The translations under genes and the position numbers were made by a program. From positions 143,933 to 207,932 of the forward strand of contig CH003120.1 in assembly GCA_000149265.1 (NCBI GenBank): a stretch of DNA of 64,000 nucleotides. Reading direction: 5' to 3'. The DNA comes from Ciona savignyi. Taxonomy: Eukaryota; Chordata; Ascidiacea; Phlebobranchia; Cionidae. Positions within the stretch are counted from its first letter, which is position 1. The number at the start of each line of letters is the position of its first letter. A model generated the notes under the pieces. That model was not told where the DNA came from, did no database searches, and saw nothing but the letters and a program-made list of their open reading frames with translations. Shown piece by piece: positions 1-12,040 of this stretch.

Positions 1-97
1 ATAAAATGCCAACTTGCATACTTCTAAGTTTCATGATTCTGGCGAAAATGACGTCATCGTAGATATGTATATATATATATGTGTGTGTGTCACGTGA

Positions 98-294
98 GAT
101 AGGATAGGATATGATATTCATGTTTATCCCCGTGAATGCGAAAACCAAGTGGGTTATCACACGAGCAATCGTCAGATCACCTCGCGCCCATCGTCGGGTT
201 ACCGGAGCTATTGCAGTGTGTTGTATGTTATAGACACGTTCCTCCAATTTGGTAGAACCCATTAGTCCGCTGGGTTCAGGCAATGTCCGTAAAA
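98..294 (-). repeat. tRNA-derived SINE, 3' part
   Basis: This segment matches the repeat at 806-1097 nearly base for base over its body (shared blocks include GCAATCGTCAGATCACC, CGTCGGGTTACCGGAGCTAT and CCGCTGGGTTCAGGCAATGT). It lacks the tRNA-like head seen in that copy, so it is a truncated copy whose sense strand is minus. It ends in a run of short ATCCT-type repeats. A (TA)n/(TG)n microsatellite lies just outside it at about 66-90. Family assignment is by internal comparison only. Confidence 0.75.
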
Positions 295-805
295 CGCAAT
301 CAAAATTATACATAGAATTGTTTAAATACACATTCACTGCATACATTGGTTCAAGTTTGATTTTATTTTACAAAATGGTAAAAGTTGTTCGCTTGATCTC
401 GTAAGTCACACCACAAGGCAAAACCAAACTAGTCGAAAACCTGCTGCTGTAATTATTTCTTATACTGTTTTTGCTTTCATAAAATCATGCTGATAAAACA
501 ACTAAAAACACAAATGCGGCCTGGCACCTTTAAGCACAAACTGCGTTTGTACCAAGAATCAATTGTTTCCGATTGCCCAAAGTAACTGCAGGAAAGTTAA
601 AACTTCGATATAGAAAAATGGGGGTTAGGTGTTTTCTGTCACCTTTTGTCAATTCTGTCCATAAAATTTGTGCCAATTCTATCGATAGGACAGATGATAG
701 ATGGTATGTTTTTTCAAAGCTACCTAAAATGGCTTTTAATGCAGCAATTGTTATTCCCTGACTAAAGGATTTCTCAAGCTATGCGCGATATTTTACTCAA
801 CCTAG

Positions 806-1097
806 GATAAGATATTCATCATCTTTATCCACGTGAATGGGAAAACTAATGCGGTTAACACGCGGGCAATCGTCAGATCACCACGCCCATCGTCGGGTTA
901 CCGGAGCTATTGCTAGTGTGTTGTACATGATAGACACGTTTCTTCAATTTAGTAGAACCCATTAATCCGCTGGGTTCAGGCAATGTCCGTAAAGTGCCTT
1001 GCCCAAGGACACAACCGACTAGCTAACGACCAGTTTCGCACCTGCAACCTTTCCTTTGAAAGGCGACGCACCTAACCGTTAGACCAACGGGCCGGAT
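806..1097 (-). repeat. Full-length tRNA-derived SINE
   Basis: Read on the minus strand it opens with a tRNA-like head. GGTCTAACGGTTAGGTGCG contains a good Pol III box A (TGGTCTAACGG), and about 40 bases later comes a decayed box B (GGTGCGAAACT). The body is shared with at least five other loci here, and the tail carries short TATCC-type repeats. I infer a tRNA-derived SINE; tRNA-derived SINEs are known in Ciona, but I cannot confirm the family name. It is not a functional tRNA gene because the acceptor-stem and box B are degenerate. Confidence 0.8.
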
Positions 1098-1613
1098 AGG
1101 GTTGTGTATGCTTGCCAAAGATTCACGCGTTTTGGTACGAAAATTATTGCATTTTTATTAATCACCCACCAGAACAATTAAAAAGCGATGCTTGATAGTT
1201 ATAAAAGTGTATTGCATGGGTGTGAATTGCTAAGGCTGATAGGCTACATTTGCGAAAGCGTCACAGTCGATTGTTGTTTATCAACTTGCGTTGCCTGGAA
1301 ATCGTTCCATTCCAATAATTCCCTGGATTTTATTGGACGTCCCTTGATATTTGAAAGGAAATGGCAAAACAGAGAGATTTCCTGTTATGCTGAATGATGG
1401 AACAATAGTCACGTCAGGAAACCTTTGTGTTTCTTGCACCCTGAAATCGTTATTGTGACGGTATTTTGGTAAAATCTGAGAAAATCTGGTAAATTTACCT
1501 AATTTCTTAGTGTTAAAAATGCGGTGTAATAGCTTTGATCAGGGTCCGATATGCACCAAATGTTTTGGGTGTAGACTTTTATAACTTATTCTATATAATA
1601 TTTAACACAAAAG

Positions 1614-1619
1614 TTTATT
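1614..1619 (-). terminator. Candidate poly(A) signal, PEA15-like gene
   Basis: AATAAA on the minus strand, about 360 bases beyond the PEA15-like stop codon. Other AATAAA hexamers occur in this AT-rich flank, so the choice is uncertain. Confidence 0.35.
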
Positions 1620-1977
1620 CAAAAAGTTTTAATGCACTTACAACTGCAGCTTTGGCAACTTTAACTTTGTAAAAACGGATAATCCATCGATACTGTATTA
1701 ATCATCCACGGATTTCGGAAATGACCGGAATGGATAAAAATGGCGAATCTAAGCATCATGAATTTTATGTGATTATTACAAATTGCATGGTCATTGTTCT
1801 GTCACCAACCAAATGATTTTGCTGTCAAATAATATTCTGATTGGTCGTGGAAAAAAAAGGTGATAATTGCATGATTTTTACAGAGATACAAAAATACTGT
1901 ACTGTACAAGACTAGCGTGTAGAAACTGGAACAAATGTATAAATCTAGCAGAAACATTTCTTGCTTGCACTATCACG

Positions 1978-4083
1978 CTAAGAAGCAGTGCTCTTTCGAC
2001 GTGTTTTAGGTGGGTCTGCCAGTTTCAAATCAGGAGAATCATCCTTGTTAGGTGTTTTCAATGTAGTTGCTGTGAGAGAAAATCGGGATGTGGTACATAA
2101 AGAGCTTATGCGAATGGTTGAGAGGTTTAAACAAAAATTCACTCTTTTTTAGCTATGTGTATTTCTCTTATACTTTAAAGACACTGGACCAAATCCTGGG
2201 AAAGTACAAATGGCAAGAAAAGGGCAGTACCCTATTGCCAATACATTGTACTAATGTGTAGATGTGGAATCACTGTGATAATTTGATAACTAAGATATTT
2301 GTTAACTAAGTAAAGTTCTAGTGTTTCAATCTGTTATGGTGTTTGTATTTTCACAGTAAATTTTCACTGTAAAAAAACTAATATAAAATTATCATTACCA
2401 GAAGAAAATACTAAGTAGAATATAGACCAAGTAAAACATTACATGCATATAAGACTTTTACGCTTTTTTATTCTTTAAATTATTTTTTAAATGCCATACA
2501 ACAAACCTATGTATTTCTTGGAACTGGAAACCCGAAGAAGTTGCCGTGCAGGCAGTTCTTCTTCTTTGGTATCTAGGTTTTTCAACCTGTATTCCAAAAC
2601 TGTTGCAAGAAGGTCAGGTCGTCTGCACAACTCGAATACGTGCTCAATAAAACTCATATCATCTAATACAGAAATTTAATGTTATAAATGTGAACCAATA
2701 TCAAACTGATTCTTTATTTTTATGATTCAGAATTTTGTGTGAAAATCATGTTGAGCATGGGTATGAATCTGTAGTTTTGCCAGGGATGTAAATGTGAGTC
2801 ATGGTAAAATACTTATTTGGTCTAAGCCTATAGTCTAGTTTGAGTTTGATGCTGGTATTTCTAAAGTTTAAAAAAAAATATCATAAGGAAAGTTACCATA
2901 ACTCATACACAGATTTAAGACACAATTACAGAAGCAGATTATGCATGTAGATGTCATACCGCACATACCAGTATACTGCTTATGCAATCCACATACAGAA
3001 ACTTCCAAGCTCTGTCTATATTACTTTCAATATGTTAAGCAAATTAAAAAGTTGCCAAGTTCTCTAAACTTTTCATTTCAGTGCCCTTAAAATATTTTAA
3101 AACCAAAAGTAAATTTTCAACACATATTATTCGAATGCTCTGGCTGTTCCTTAACATTGAAAATTGTTACCAGTACAAAAAAACAACCAAATTACAACAA
3201 AAAATGTTGGGATTATTTCAGATAAGAAACATAAAAAGTTAAATAATACAATGTGACTACATTCAGATTCAGCATACCACATAAATTACTGTGCATGAAT
3301 CAAAATGAATTACTAGTGGAAAAGGGAGAAAGTTTTTATTAATTTTTATACAATCATCCTCTTAGTAAATAAACCAGCAATATAAAACATATACATCAGG
3401 TAATAAAATAGGTGGGTAATTTTTTGGTGGTGAAAATTCTATATTGTATTATACTGGTAAAGGTTATTCTATATTGTATCATACTGGTTAGGGTTATAAA
3501 CAACAAGTGATTAATATTAAAAAAATATATTCTGCTATGAGACCTACTAAACCAAGACTTAATTATCGTATATATGGTAAATCACAAATCAAATCAAACG
3601 GCATTGAGAATATAGACCTAAGAGGAAAGGATAGACTAATCATGTTTATCATAATAAATTAGAAAATGAAACACTCAACAAAGACAATCATTCGGCCAAT
3701 CATCAGATAACCTTTTATAACAATTTAGTTCCGTTTATTCACCTAAAAATAAGCTGGCATACCGGTATTTAAATCAAAGACCTACAAGACAACAATATCT
3801 TACTTAGATAGAGTGGGCTACAATTGTTGGTACCAGTACAGTACATATAGCAGAAATGCAAGGTTCTAACAGCATGATTAATTAATTTACAAATCCAACC
3901 TTCAGTGAGAAGATATTTGTTATGCATCCATTCCAGCCATTGTCCAACTGATTTTAATTCTTCCAGTTCTTTATTATCAATGCCGTCATCTTTGGAAGAA
4001 TCCAATAGCCCTGGCAAATCTTCCGGTTTTAATTTCTTTATTAGTTCGTTGACAAGCTCAGATAAGGGACCTTCAATTTTCAT
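1978..4083 (-). CDS. PEA15: PEA15-like death effector domain protein
   Basis: Three coding exons on the minus strand: 4083-3900, 2662-2507 and 2069-1978 (stop TAG). Both introns are GT-AG and phase 1, giving 143 aa against 130 in human PEA-15. Residues 1-85 or so form a death effector domain. Exon 2 carries SFIEHVFELCRRPDLLATVL, which parallels human [20 protein letters not shown] and includes the RxDLL motif of DED folds. KKY follows, as in the human Ser104 region. The tail LKLADPPKTRRK resembles the human tail (IKLAPPPKK) that docks on ERK1/2, so cytoplasmic ERK anchoring is the likely role (inference). It ends in RRKSTAS, a possible basophilic-kinase site. The first ATG follows AAATAAAA. 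A 3' splice-like CTATTTCAG ends 13 bases before the ATG. A minus-strand AATAAA at 1619-1614 could be the poly(A) signal. Identification is from remembered family sequence. Confidence 0.85.
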
Positions 4084-4257
4084 TTTTATTTAACTTCTGA
4101 AATAGCAATGAGGTATTAACTGATCAGTTCTGAGGAATAAACCTACAACTGTAGCCCAACTCGATTGTGTCACTTCGTCACATTAGGTAATAACATTAAT
4201 CATATGCAAGGATACAGTTTGGTAATTATGTTTATTAGCCTAATTACTATAAAATAA

Positions 4258-4505
4258 AGTGGGATAAGTCCGTTATCACACAGCGAATCATCAGGTTACC
4301 TCAAGAATAAGGAAAAATTATCACATGAGTATACGTCAGATGACCTCGCATTAACCTTTGGGTTTCCTGAGCTATTGAAGTGCGTTGTGTATGATTAAAG
4401 CAATTTTTAATAAACTAGGACTCACATTATTCTAGTGGGATCGGCAATGTCCGCTAGTGCCTTGCTAAAGGACACATCCAACTAGCTAGCGACCAGTTTC
4501 GCACC
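4258..4505 (-). repeat. Diverged tRNA-derived SINE copy
   Basis: Shares the body and head-proximal blocks of the 806-1097 SINE: GGCAATGTCCG, GTGCCTTGC, then AGGACACATCCAACTAGCTA and GCGACCAGTTTCGCACC. It is more diverged and carries an internal partial duplication near its 5' plus-strand edge, where the TTATCACA-type block occurs twice. Confidence 0.65.
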
Positions 4506-7185
4506 AGCAATCAATCAATCATGTTTATTTGTTAAACACACAAGATTAGTTTATATCTCGGAATTACCTAGAAACCATGCGATTATCTATTCAGGTGTCA
4601 CCTAATAAACATACATTTGATAATATGAAATTAAATAAATAAGAATGACAGTGTGAATACTTGTTGAAAAAAGTTAAATAGACCGAAATTAACACAATTA
4701 TGAAAGCATCATAAACAGTGAGTTAGGCTACAATGTTTTACATAGATCGAAGTATAAAAAAACAAAATATCAAATACATGTTGAACAGTTAACTAGTGCA
4801 CTTTTAAGAAACATTGAGACCAAATAAGTTTGTTAGGCTATTACATAAATTTAAGGGGAATGAATACCTATCAACCATTAATTTCAGTGAATTTTTACTA
4901 TAATTTATTTGATCACAGCCAATGTTCTATTGATAAAGTTCACTTTTGATTAAAGTTCATAAAAACATTTATTTGACACCTTCGACTAAAAATTGTCCGA
5001 ACTAGTGAACCTACTAAGCTATTTCGGACCTATGATGAATGGAATACAGCAGATGAAGATGTATTTATTAAAATAACTCAGGCGCAGAGGCTGTTACCAA
5101 CGTTACCTTAAAGAAATAAAAGATTGTATTGGGGCTGGTTTAAACCCATAATTTGGAACTTCTTAAATATGACATCAAACCTATCTACTGATACCTTTCC
5201 CTTTTCTTTTTTCTGTGTGAAACTTAAGGAGACCTGAAGAATTATAGTCCCAAAATTATACCTGTGATTTTTTTAACAAACTAAATCCAACATGCTAACC
5301 ATCTTTCCGATACTTGTCGCATCACATGAACCTTTTTTATCATCGTCATGTAATCATCTTTTACAATGGCAACTAAGACATTACATTCGCGACTAAGACG
5401 CAACTCACTCGATGACGTCAGAGTCAATCGTCACAAGGCATTAGTCACAATTCCCTGGTTGACAAGCGGTCATAGATTAAAACTAGCTTGTAAAGGACAG
5501 ATTTCTTTCTTATTCTATAACACCTTGAACTCAGCCCTAACAATAGCACCATATGATAGATTAATCGTTCTGTATCTTTTCCTGTATGAAGTCACAATGG
5601 AAATGTACCCACCGATACGCATTGATGCACAGGTATTTACGTACGACGAATTTCCGAACTACGTCGAAGTATGTAAAGAACCGAGATGTAGCAGTCTCAT
5701 TATAACTGTATATATCTGAATCATAATTAGATCCTTGTGTTAAGAAAGTAAGATATAATCAGTTGGTTAATTAGACGCGTAATCAATCAATTGACACGGT
5801 GTCGAAACTCCATAATCAAAATATTGAATTCTTAAAATCTGCTTCGTCTACTACTTGAAATTTACTTGGTTAGCCCTCGTCACTGCCAATTTGATATTGA
5901 TTATCTTCGTGAATGTAGATATTGTCCCTTATTTCGACTTGTATTTACTTAACACTCAAAAACCTGCGTTGAAATGACGGAAATCCGTTGTTAAAATGTT
6001 ACAATAAAAATGCCTTACATTGTAGCTTGTATTGCTTAGCGCTAAATCAGGAAACAGTTTTAATAGATTTAATCCGAACCGACTAAAATAGCCATCTCAA
6101 AATCTGTACAGTGCACTCCGGTCTTTTGACAATGGTGACAAGTGTTTGTACGTTTCGTGTACGCTCACTTCGATTCATAATTTTGGATCGCTAAAATGAA
6201 TTGTGACGCACCAGTCGTATTACATGTTTCACGGTTAAAATCAATAAAAAGTAATTTATTTCCCCCAGGGCAAAATTAGGACTTCCGCTTTCAAGCATGT
6301 GCGTATAACTTGTAATTGTAAATTAAACAGTAGCATTTAATTAGTTGTGTTTAAAAGGGCTTCGGTTAATTAATAAAATAGTAAATTTCCACCTTATATA
6401 TATGAGAAATAATATTCATAACCTTCAATGTAAATAGAGATAAATATCGACCGGAGTTGTATTTTTAGTTGTTATTCTCCTCGGTTACGCGACACCACGT
6501 TTAAATTGTACACACACCCACCGCCATCAAAGCATCAGTGCCGACACTTTACATGTCATTTGTGAGCTATACTTCTATATTACGGATCGTAGGCTATAAT
6601 ATAAGTCTACACGGGAGACCCATGAATAGTATCCATTGTTTAAACTTAAGGCAAACTTATTAAAAACGGTGTTATTATAGTGGGCCATGGTTTACACAAA
6701 ATCAATCTCGACAAACGCATAGCACACGACGGCCTGTCGCCCTTCCATCGGTTTAATATTTTTTTACAAATCAACCTCAATTGACATGCCACGTTCATTT
6801 TTGTCAGATCTTTTAAGAAAAAGGCAACTAAAATTGATGGAGAAATAGAGTCGATACACTGACATTTTATTCTAAATTTACGATAGGATAATGACCTTTT
6901 CATGGTTAGCACGAGGTCACAACAGATCGGCCCCATAATCTGAACTTAACGTTTAAACTCAACGATGAAATGTTAATAATAAAGATCTATGATTGTGACT
7001 TACTGCATGCATTTAAACGCTATTGTTTATAATATAATATAAATCAATCGTTTAAACTGGTTGCATATTGCGTCGATACCTTTTTTGAATTTTATTCATG
7101 AGACTAAAAAAAGTACTGTTACATTAATACAATTACCCTTGGGCTGTTATAGTGAGATAATATAAAGAATCGAATCATATATAAT

Positions 7186-7345
7186 ACACTGCAATATCCG
7201 ACGGTAGGCCCGAGGGTAATCTGACGGTTACCTGTGTAATAACGCTTCCTTGTACGGTCGTGTGGCCAAATGATTAACGCGAACGATACATGTTAGTGAC
7301 GAACGAGTCCCCATCATGGGTTTGGCGCAAAGCCAGGTGAACCAC
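7186..7345 (+). repeat. Second tRNA-like SINE family, fragment
   Basis: The plus strand contains TACGGTCGTGTGGCCAAATG followed by ATTAACGCGA, and then GACGAACGAGTCCCCATCAT, matching the minus strand of 26300-26430. TGGCCAAATGA fits Pol III box A. The bases before it (CTGCAATATCCGACGGTAGG) resemble the reverse complement of the other SINE's body, so the locus may be a composite. Confidence 0.55.
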
Positions 7346-7808
7346 AAAACAGTTCAACCACGTGTTAACCACCATTTTAAAACTTATTTTAACTGTTTTT
7401 CTGGTAATACCTAATGAATCTTGGTTTATCTTAAACAAAGTGTATATGGTTTGTTTTTGCAAGCAGAAACTAATAGGTTACTGACTTCTTAATTCGAACG
7501 TGATATCCAGGTTCGAAAAAGCGGAAAACTGCTGCTTATATATTTAGGCTTTGTCTGGAGAGAGTTTCTCGTTAATTTGCCGCTCCACATCTAAAAAAAT
7601 AATAACTGCCACATGTAAAGAGTTTTCCTATTTAATTTTATACATCTTTAACTTCAATCACAATTCTCAATTACAAAACCGAATTCTTGTTTGCGGTTCC
7701 GAAATATTAAATTTCAAAGAATAATCGGCACTAAAATGCGGAATAACGCCGTAGCGGTTATAATCTCAGGCGTGTCGGGAATTCCCTGACCGCGATTCAC
7801 TCTATATG

Positions 7809-8105
7809 ATAAGATATTCATGTTTATCAAATAAATGGGAAAACGAAAGGGTTTTATAACACGGGTAATTGTCAGAATGGCGGGCACCGTCGAGTTTCCC
7901 TTGCTTATGCAGTGATTTGTGTATAATAATAGAATCTTTAATTCTGGTAAACCCATTAATTTACTCGGTTAAGTGATTACCGTTGCGTGCCTATCCCAGC
8001 GACACACCCGATTAGTGACTGACCGATAGTTTCGATCGTGTAACCCTTCAGCTAAGACTTAACGCACTTATCCACCGAACTTTCATGTCGGGCTGTATGT
8101 GACTG
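7809..8105 (-). repeat. Diverged tRNA-derived SINE copy
   Basis: Begins GATAAGATATTCATGTTTAT and proceeds through recognisable but mutated body blocks (CACGGGTAATTGTCAGA, AACCCATTAATTTACT, CGACACACCCGATTAGTGAC) to a decayed tRNA-like head near 8050-8105. Same order and orientation as 806-1097, with many substitutions, so it is an older insertion. Confidence 0.65.
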
Positions 8106-8487
8106 CAATACACTATAGTTAATTCCTCCAGTAGATCCATTGGCCATTTCTTTCCTTTTGATATCAAACGTAAATGAGAATGATTATCAATTTTAGTGGG
8201 GTTTAGTTTCTGGAACATCCCCCAAAACGGTTAACGATTGGTATGGGGCGATCGCACTCTTATGTTCTTCTTAAAATTTTCTAATGATTTATGTAGGTTC
8301 ACAGTATTTAGCTCTATCATACTAGTAAAAATAACGTAGGTTATTTGTGATTGTTTATCCATATTCTACTTACAGAGATTTCCTCGGTAAAATTGTTCGA
8401 CCGCTTACTAAATCACAAGTTATTCGGACGATTATCCGTAAGAACTCTCAACCTTTTTTTCCATTCGTGGTATAAAACATGAATATC

Positions 8488-8675
8488 CAGTGATGGTTGA
8501 TGGGATTCAACATTTTTAGAACAGGTTCTTTTTTGTATCGTTATTAGGCTACTAACAACAGGTTCCCTAAAAGGTCTAATATCTGTAAAATAGCAAGAAT
8601 CGGATCGGTGATTATCCTGACGTTCCAAGAACGGGTTCGGCCGAACCCATGCGAACCTGTTGAATCCCATCACTG
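8488..8675. mobile_element. hAT-type MITE (TGATGGGATT family), copy 1
   Basis: A 188-bp non-autonomous element whose ends are inverted (CAGTGATGG... and ...CCCATCACTG, with TTGAATCCCATCACTG at the right). Flanks TGAATATC and GAAATATC agree at 6 of 8 positions, as expected for an aged 8-bp hAT target-site duplication. The inside matches the element at 21150-21320 (for example AACAACAGGTTCCCTAAAAG and GATTATCC). No transposase is encoded. Confidence 0.75.
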
Positions 8676-9734
8676 GAAATATCCTATGATGAATGACGAT
8701 AAATCAAAACGTTTTTTTTTTTGAAAGCTTTCGCACTGGCCCGCTGACCTGTCAATATGTTGGTGGACTTTAGACGATCCTTCTATTCTTGTTTTAGATA
8801 CGAATCACTAAAATTTGATTTTAGCATAAAGGTTTATATTTTTGCTACACATGGGAGTAGGGAATGGGAAAATAATTTTTATGGACCATTTGGATTGAAC
8901 AACCACGTTTACGATCTCTATACTTTCATTCTGTGCCATTGGCCGGTTTATGATAAACAAATTAAAGAGCATTTATGAGTATGACCGAAGGGAGAGACCT
9001 TTAGACCTGTCTTTGTAGTATACAGTTTAGGCAATGACAGTCATTTTAATTGCAAACAGTTTATTGACTACATCGCAAGGTTGCTGTAAATGTACTACAT
9101 ACTTAATATTTCTGGGTACTTTTAAAATTTCGACCATCCATCCACGCCTCTTGGGGATCAACGCAACGTCCTTGAAGTACATTGCTAAAGGCGCAAGGAC
9201 ATGCTAGACTCAGCACATTCAATCCAACTGCAACTGAGTGGTTTTAGCTAGTTTAAGTGCACTGTACGGTGTTCACTTTCATGACAGTGATGAAGTCTAA
9301 TTTTTTTTCATAAATGCCGAGTGAATAAAAAAAACTCGTACGGGGTTTAGCATAAGTTAATAGTTAACCAATGTGCTGTCAGGTAATTGCTATATAAGAA
9401 AGTAAGTATAATTAAAATCTAGGTCTGTAGTACCAATACCGGTGTACTTTAGGTTCGTAGCTGGTCGCAGAATTAGGTTTACACATATTTTTATTGTCAA
9501 GAAGTGCTAAAATTTGGATTGTTAATATATGGAACATTTTAGAGAGCTACTAATTAAGGGTTTTCTGTCTTTTTTTTATCGTCCTAGAAATATGGGATGA
9601 CCGTTTACTTTTATGCATTTAAATATATACTTTTAATAAGATTCTTGCAGCAAAAAGTTTGGAAACATGGTTTCATTCTCTGCCCATTACTTTAAAAAAT
9701 GATTAAATCACGTTTAATAATCTTTGCTCTTGGT

Positions 9735-9870
9735 AAAAAACTGGTCACTAAAACCATTGATAATAATTCTAACCCTGCTCCAAACCCTAATCTGAACCCC
9801 AGAACTAACGCTAACTTATCACAACGCCAGAATCTTAATTTTAGTGAGCATTAAACACCCTTCCTTACTT
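9735..9870. mobile_element. Small palindromic repeat related to the 28.2-kb element
   Basis: GTCACTAAAA at the left is answered by TTTTAGTGAG at the right. The interior AACCCTGCTCCAAACCCTAA and the following AACCCCAGAACTAACGC parallel AACCCTGCTCTAAACACTAA and AACCCCGGAACTAACCC at about 28207-28250. It is a short, coding-free element fragment whose superfamily is not clear. Confidence 0.5.
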
Positions 9871-10201
9871 CCCTTATCTATTCTGTTGCAATCTAATCTT
9901 AATAATAAAAAAAGGTTAAAATATGTTTCAAGTTTTGGCACTCGCAAAGTAAGATTTACTCCCTTGTATGCTTTCTGTTTAAAAACAATTGTTTTTTAAA
10001 TTATAAAAATGAGGTGTTAAAACTACTTCAAAATTCTCCCTAATACCATTACAGGAAAAATAATTTGTACAGTACCGTAAATAAAGTTTTAAGTATTAAT
10101 TGCTACAACATGGTTCGTAGCCAGTAATTTGTTTTTAATTAACACGTGACAGTGTTTTGTACAGGTGTTTAAGCATATTTACTTTGGTTAACTTAACAAA
10201 A

Positions 10202-12040
10202 ATGTCGGTAACGTTGTGCGACCCTAACAATGATGATGTTATCGTCGAAGCCATTGAACCTGAACAGTCAATAGACCATTGTGAAGCTTTGTCTGATGAC
10301 ATTGGTGGTCTTGTTATGAGCAGTTCATTTAAAGATGTCACTTTTGTCGTGGAAGGGAGAGAGTTTCCAGCGCACAGAGTTATCCTGGCAGCAAGGAGCA
10401 AATATTTTCGCAGTCTATTGTTCGGGGGAATGAAAGAATCTCAGCCTGATGCTGTCATCGAGTTATGTGACACTGGAGCCCCTGCATTCGAGGTTCTACT
10501 CCAATACATCTACACTGGAAAAGTAAAGCTCTCGGATGTTAAGGAATCTCAAATTATTGATGTCCTTGCACTTGCTAATAAATACGGATTTGAGCAGTTG
10601 GAAAAATCTGTATCGTTGTATTTGAAATCATCTTTAAGTGTGTCAAATGCATGTCCTATATTTGATGTAGCCCTATTTTATTCCTTGACAGATCTATCCA
10701 CCGCAGCTTCTGAATTTATAGACCGAAACGCTCAAGATATTCTTAACAGCGAAGAGTTTTTGAACATGTCTCTTGAAGCAACTTGCCAGATTTTAAAACG
10801 AGATTCTCTTTGTGTTCCAGAGAAAACAATCTTTAAATGTGTACAAATGTGGTGTGAAGCTAATCCAGCTGCTCAATCTACTGATAATGAACAAGCGACA
10901 ATTTGTCGGGACACTTTGCTTTCAGTCGTACGGCTGCCTCTGATATCCTTAAACGACCTGTTTAATATTGTCCGACCTAGTTCATTGATTCCCTCTGATG
11001 TATTGCTTGATGCCATTAAAGCACAAACAGACCCCGGAAGTAAAGAAACAATGGTCAGAGGAGTGTTGCGCATGGATGAAAATGTTGCAACTACAAAGCA
11101 TGGTGCAGAAGTCACCAAAGGTGAAATGTGTGCATCACTGTTAGATGGGGACTCAAGAAACTATGACCCAGAACGTGGTTTCGCAAGACATGACATTGCG
11201 GATGACAAACCTGGACGTAAAGAGTGCTGTATCATAGTAAAACTTGGTCAACCCACAATAATCAACCGAATCAAGATGCTACTTTGGGACAAGGACAACA
11301 GGTCCTACTCGTATTATATGGAGGTGTCAATGGATGATATTGAATGGACCCGTATTGTTGATTACTCCAAGTTCTTGTGCAGGTCTTGGCAGGATTTATA
11401 TTTTCCACGGCGTGTTGTGAGGTATATCCGCATAGTTGGCACCCACAACTCACAGAACAAGTTATTTCAACTAGTGGTGTTGGAGGCTATGTGTAGCTCC
11501 GTTGAGAAAAAGTCAGAGAACGGGATTCTGGTACCCGAGGAAAATGTGGCAACAATAGACAACTCCGCTTGCATCGTCGAGGGCGTAAGCAGAGATCGAA
11601 ATGCACTGATCAATGGCGATATTGTAATGTACGATTGGGACTCCGGTTACACCTGCCATCAACTTGGAGTGGGTTCCATCGTGGTACAACTCGCGCAGCC
11701 GTACTATCTTTCCTCGATGCGACTTTTGCTATGGGACATCGACAACAGAAGCTACAGCTATTACGTCGAGGTCTCTCAGGACAGAGAGACATGGACCATG
11801 GTCGCTGACAAACGAAAAGAAGAATGTAAATCGTGGCAGATACTTCAATTCGATTTAATTGCCGTCACGTTCATTAAAATAGTGGGGACAGCGAACACAG
11901 CAAACGAAGTCTTCCATTGCGTTCACTTCGAGTGCCCATCAATGGAAATTCCTCCGCCGCCCACCATTAAAGCTGAAACTTCAAAAGTCGAATTGGGAGA
12001 TTCCCTGCAAGACATTGAGGATGAAAACAACGAAGTATGA
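10202..12040 (+). CDS. BTBD9: BTB/POZ domain-containing protein 9
   Basis: A single uninterrupted exon encoding 612 aa, the same length as human BTBD9. The start is the ATG at 10202 in AACAAAAATGTCG; the frame is open upstream but lacks another ATG. A BTB/POZ domain spans about residues 41-145 (FPAHRVILAARSKYF, LLQYIYTGK), then a BACK domain to about 250. Two F5/8-type C (discoidin-like) domains follow at about 285-410 and 455-560; the repeated cores LLWDKDNRSYSYYMEVS and LLWDIDNRSYSYYVEVS are diagnostic. BTBD9 proteins are proposed Cullin-3 substrate adaptors linked in animals to iron and dopamine physiology. The acidic tail ends DIEDENNEV. A GTACAG acceptor-like site ends at 10164 in the 5' leader. 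The lack of introns contrasts with every neighbour. The 3' UTR is probably about 1 kb. Confidence 0.97.
   Translation: MSVTLCDPNNDDVIVEAIEPEQSIDHCEALSDDIGGLVMSSSFKDVTFVVEGREFPAHRVILAARSKYFRSLLFGGMKESQPDAVIELCDTGAPAFEVLLQYIYTGKVKLSDVKESQIIDVLALANKYGFEQLEKSVSLYLKSSLSVSNACPIFDVALFYSLTDLSTAASEFIDRNAQDILNSEEFLNMSLEATCQILKRDSLCVPEKTIFKCVQMWCEANPAAQSTDNEQATICRDTLLSVVRLPLISLNDLFNIVRPSSLIPSDVLLDAIKAQTDPGSKETMVRGVLRMDENVATTKHGAEVTKGEMCASLLDGDSRNYDPERGFARHDIADDKPGRKECCIIVKLGQPTIINRIKMLLWDKDNRSYSYYMEVSMDDIEWTRIVDYSKFLCRSWQDLYFPRRVVRYIRIVGTHNSQNKLFQLVVLEAMCSSVEKKSENGILVPEENVATIDNSACIVEGVSRDRNALINGDIVMYDWDSGYTCHQLGVGSIVVQLAQPYYLSSMRLLLWDIDNRSYSYYVEVSQDRETWTMVADKRKEECKSWQILQFDLIAVTFIKIVGTANTANEVFHCVHFECPSMEIPPPPTIKAETSKVELGDSLQDIEDENNEV

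Larger units (their letters stand above)
4084..10201. other. Intergenic region between PEA15-like gene and BTBD9
   Basis: No recognisable gene. It contains SINE copies (4258-4505, 7186-7345, 7809-8105), a hAT-type MITE (8488-8675) and a diverged element fragment (9735-9870), each listed separately. A perfect CRE palindrome TGACGTCA lies at 5413-5420. The longest open frame (5366-5719, plus, 117 codons) has no recognisable domain and no splice or conservation support. The two flanking genes diverge, so both promoters should lie here. Confidence 0.6.

Noticed and set aside
1020-1097. Possible functional tRNA genes at the tRNA-like sequences (also 7250, 26400, 62740)
   Set aside because: Box A is good, but box B and the acceptor stems are degraded, spacing is wrong at two loci, and the segments continue into shared repeat bodies. 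They are SINE heads.
5366-5719. 117-codon plus-strand open frame starting MATKTLHSRL
   Set aside because: No recognisable domain, signal, splice context or poly(A) signal. One such frame is expected by chance in several kilobases of intergenic DNA. Noted within the intergenic entry only.
10157-10201. Upstream extension of the BTBD9 frame to 10157
   Set aside because: The codon at 10157 is TTG, not ATG. The first ATG in frame is at 10202 in good context and gives the family's normal length.
10135-11858. Several antisense and alternate-frame open frames overlapping BTBD9
   Set aside because: They are shadows of the long, clearly conserved BTBD9 frame and show no independent similarity.
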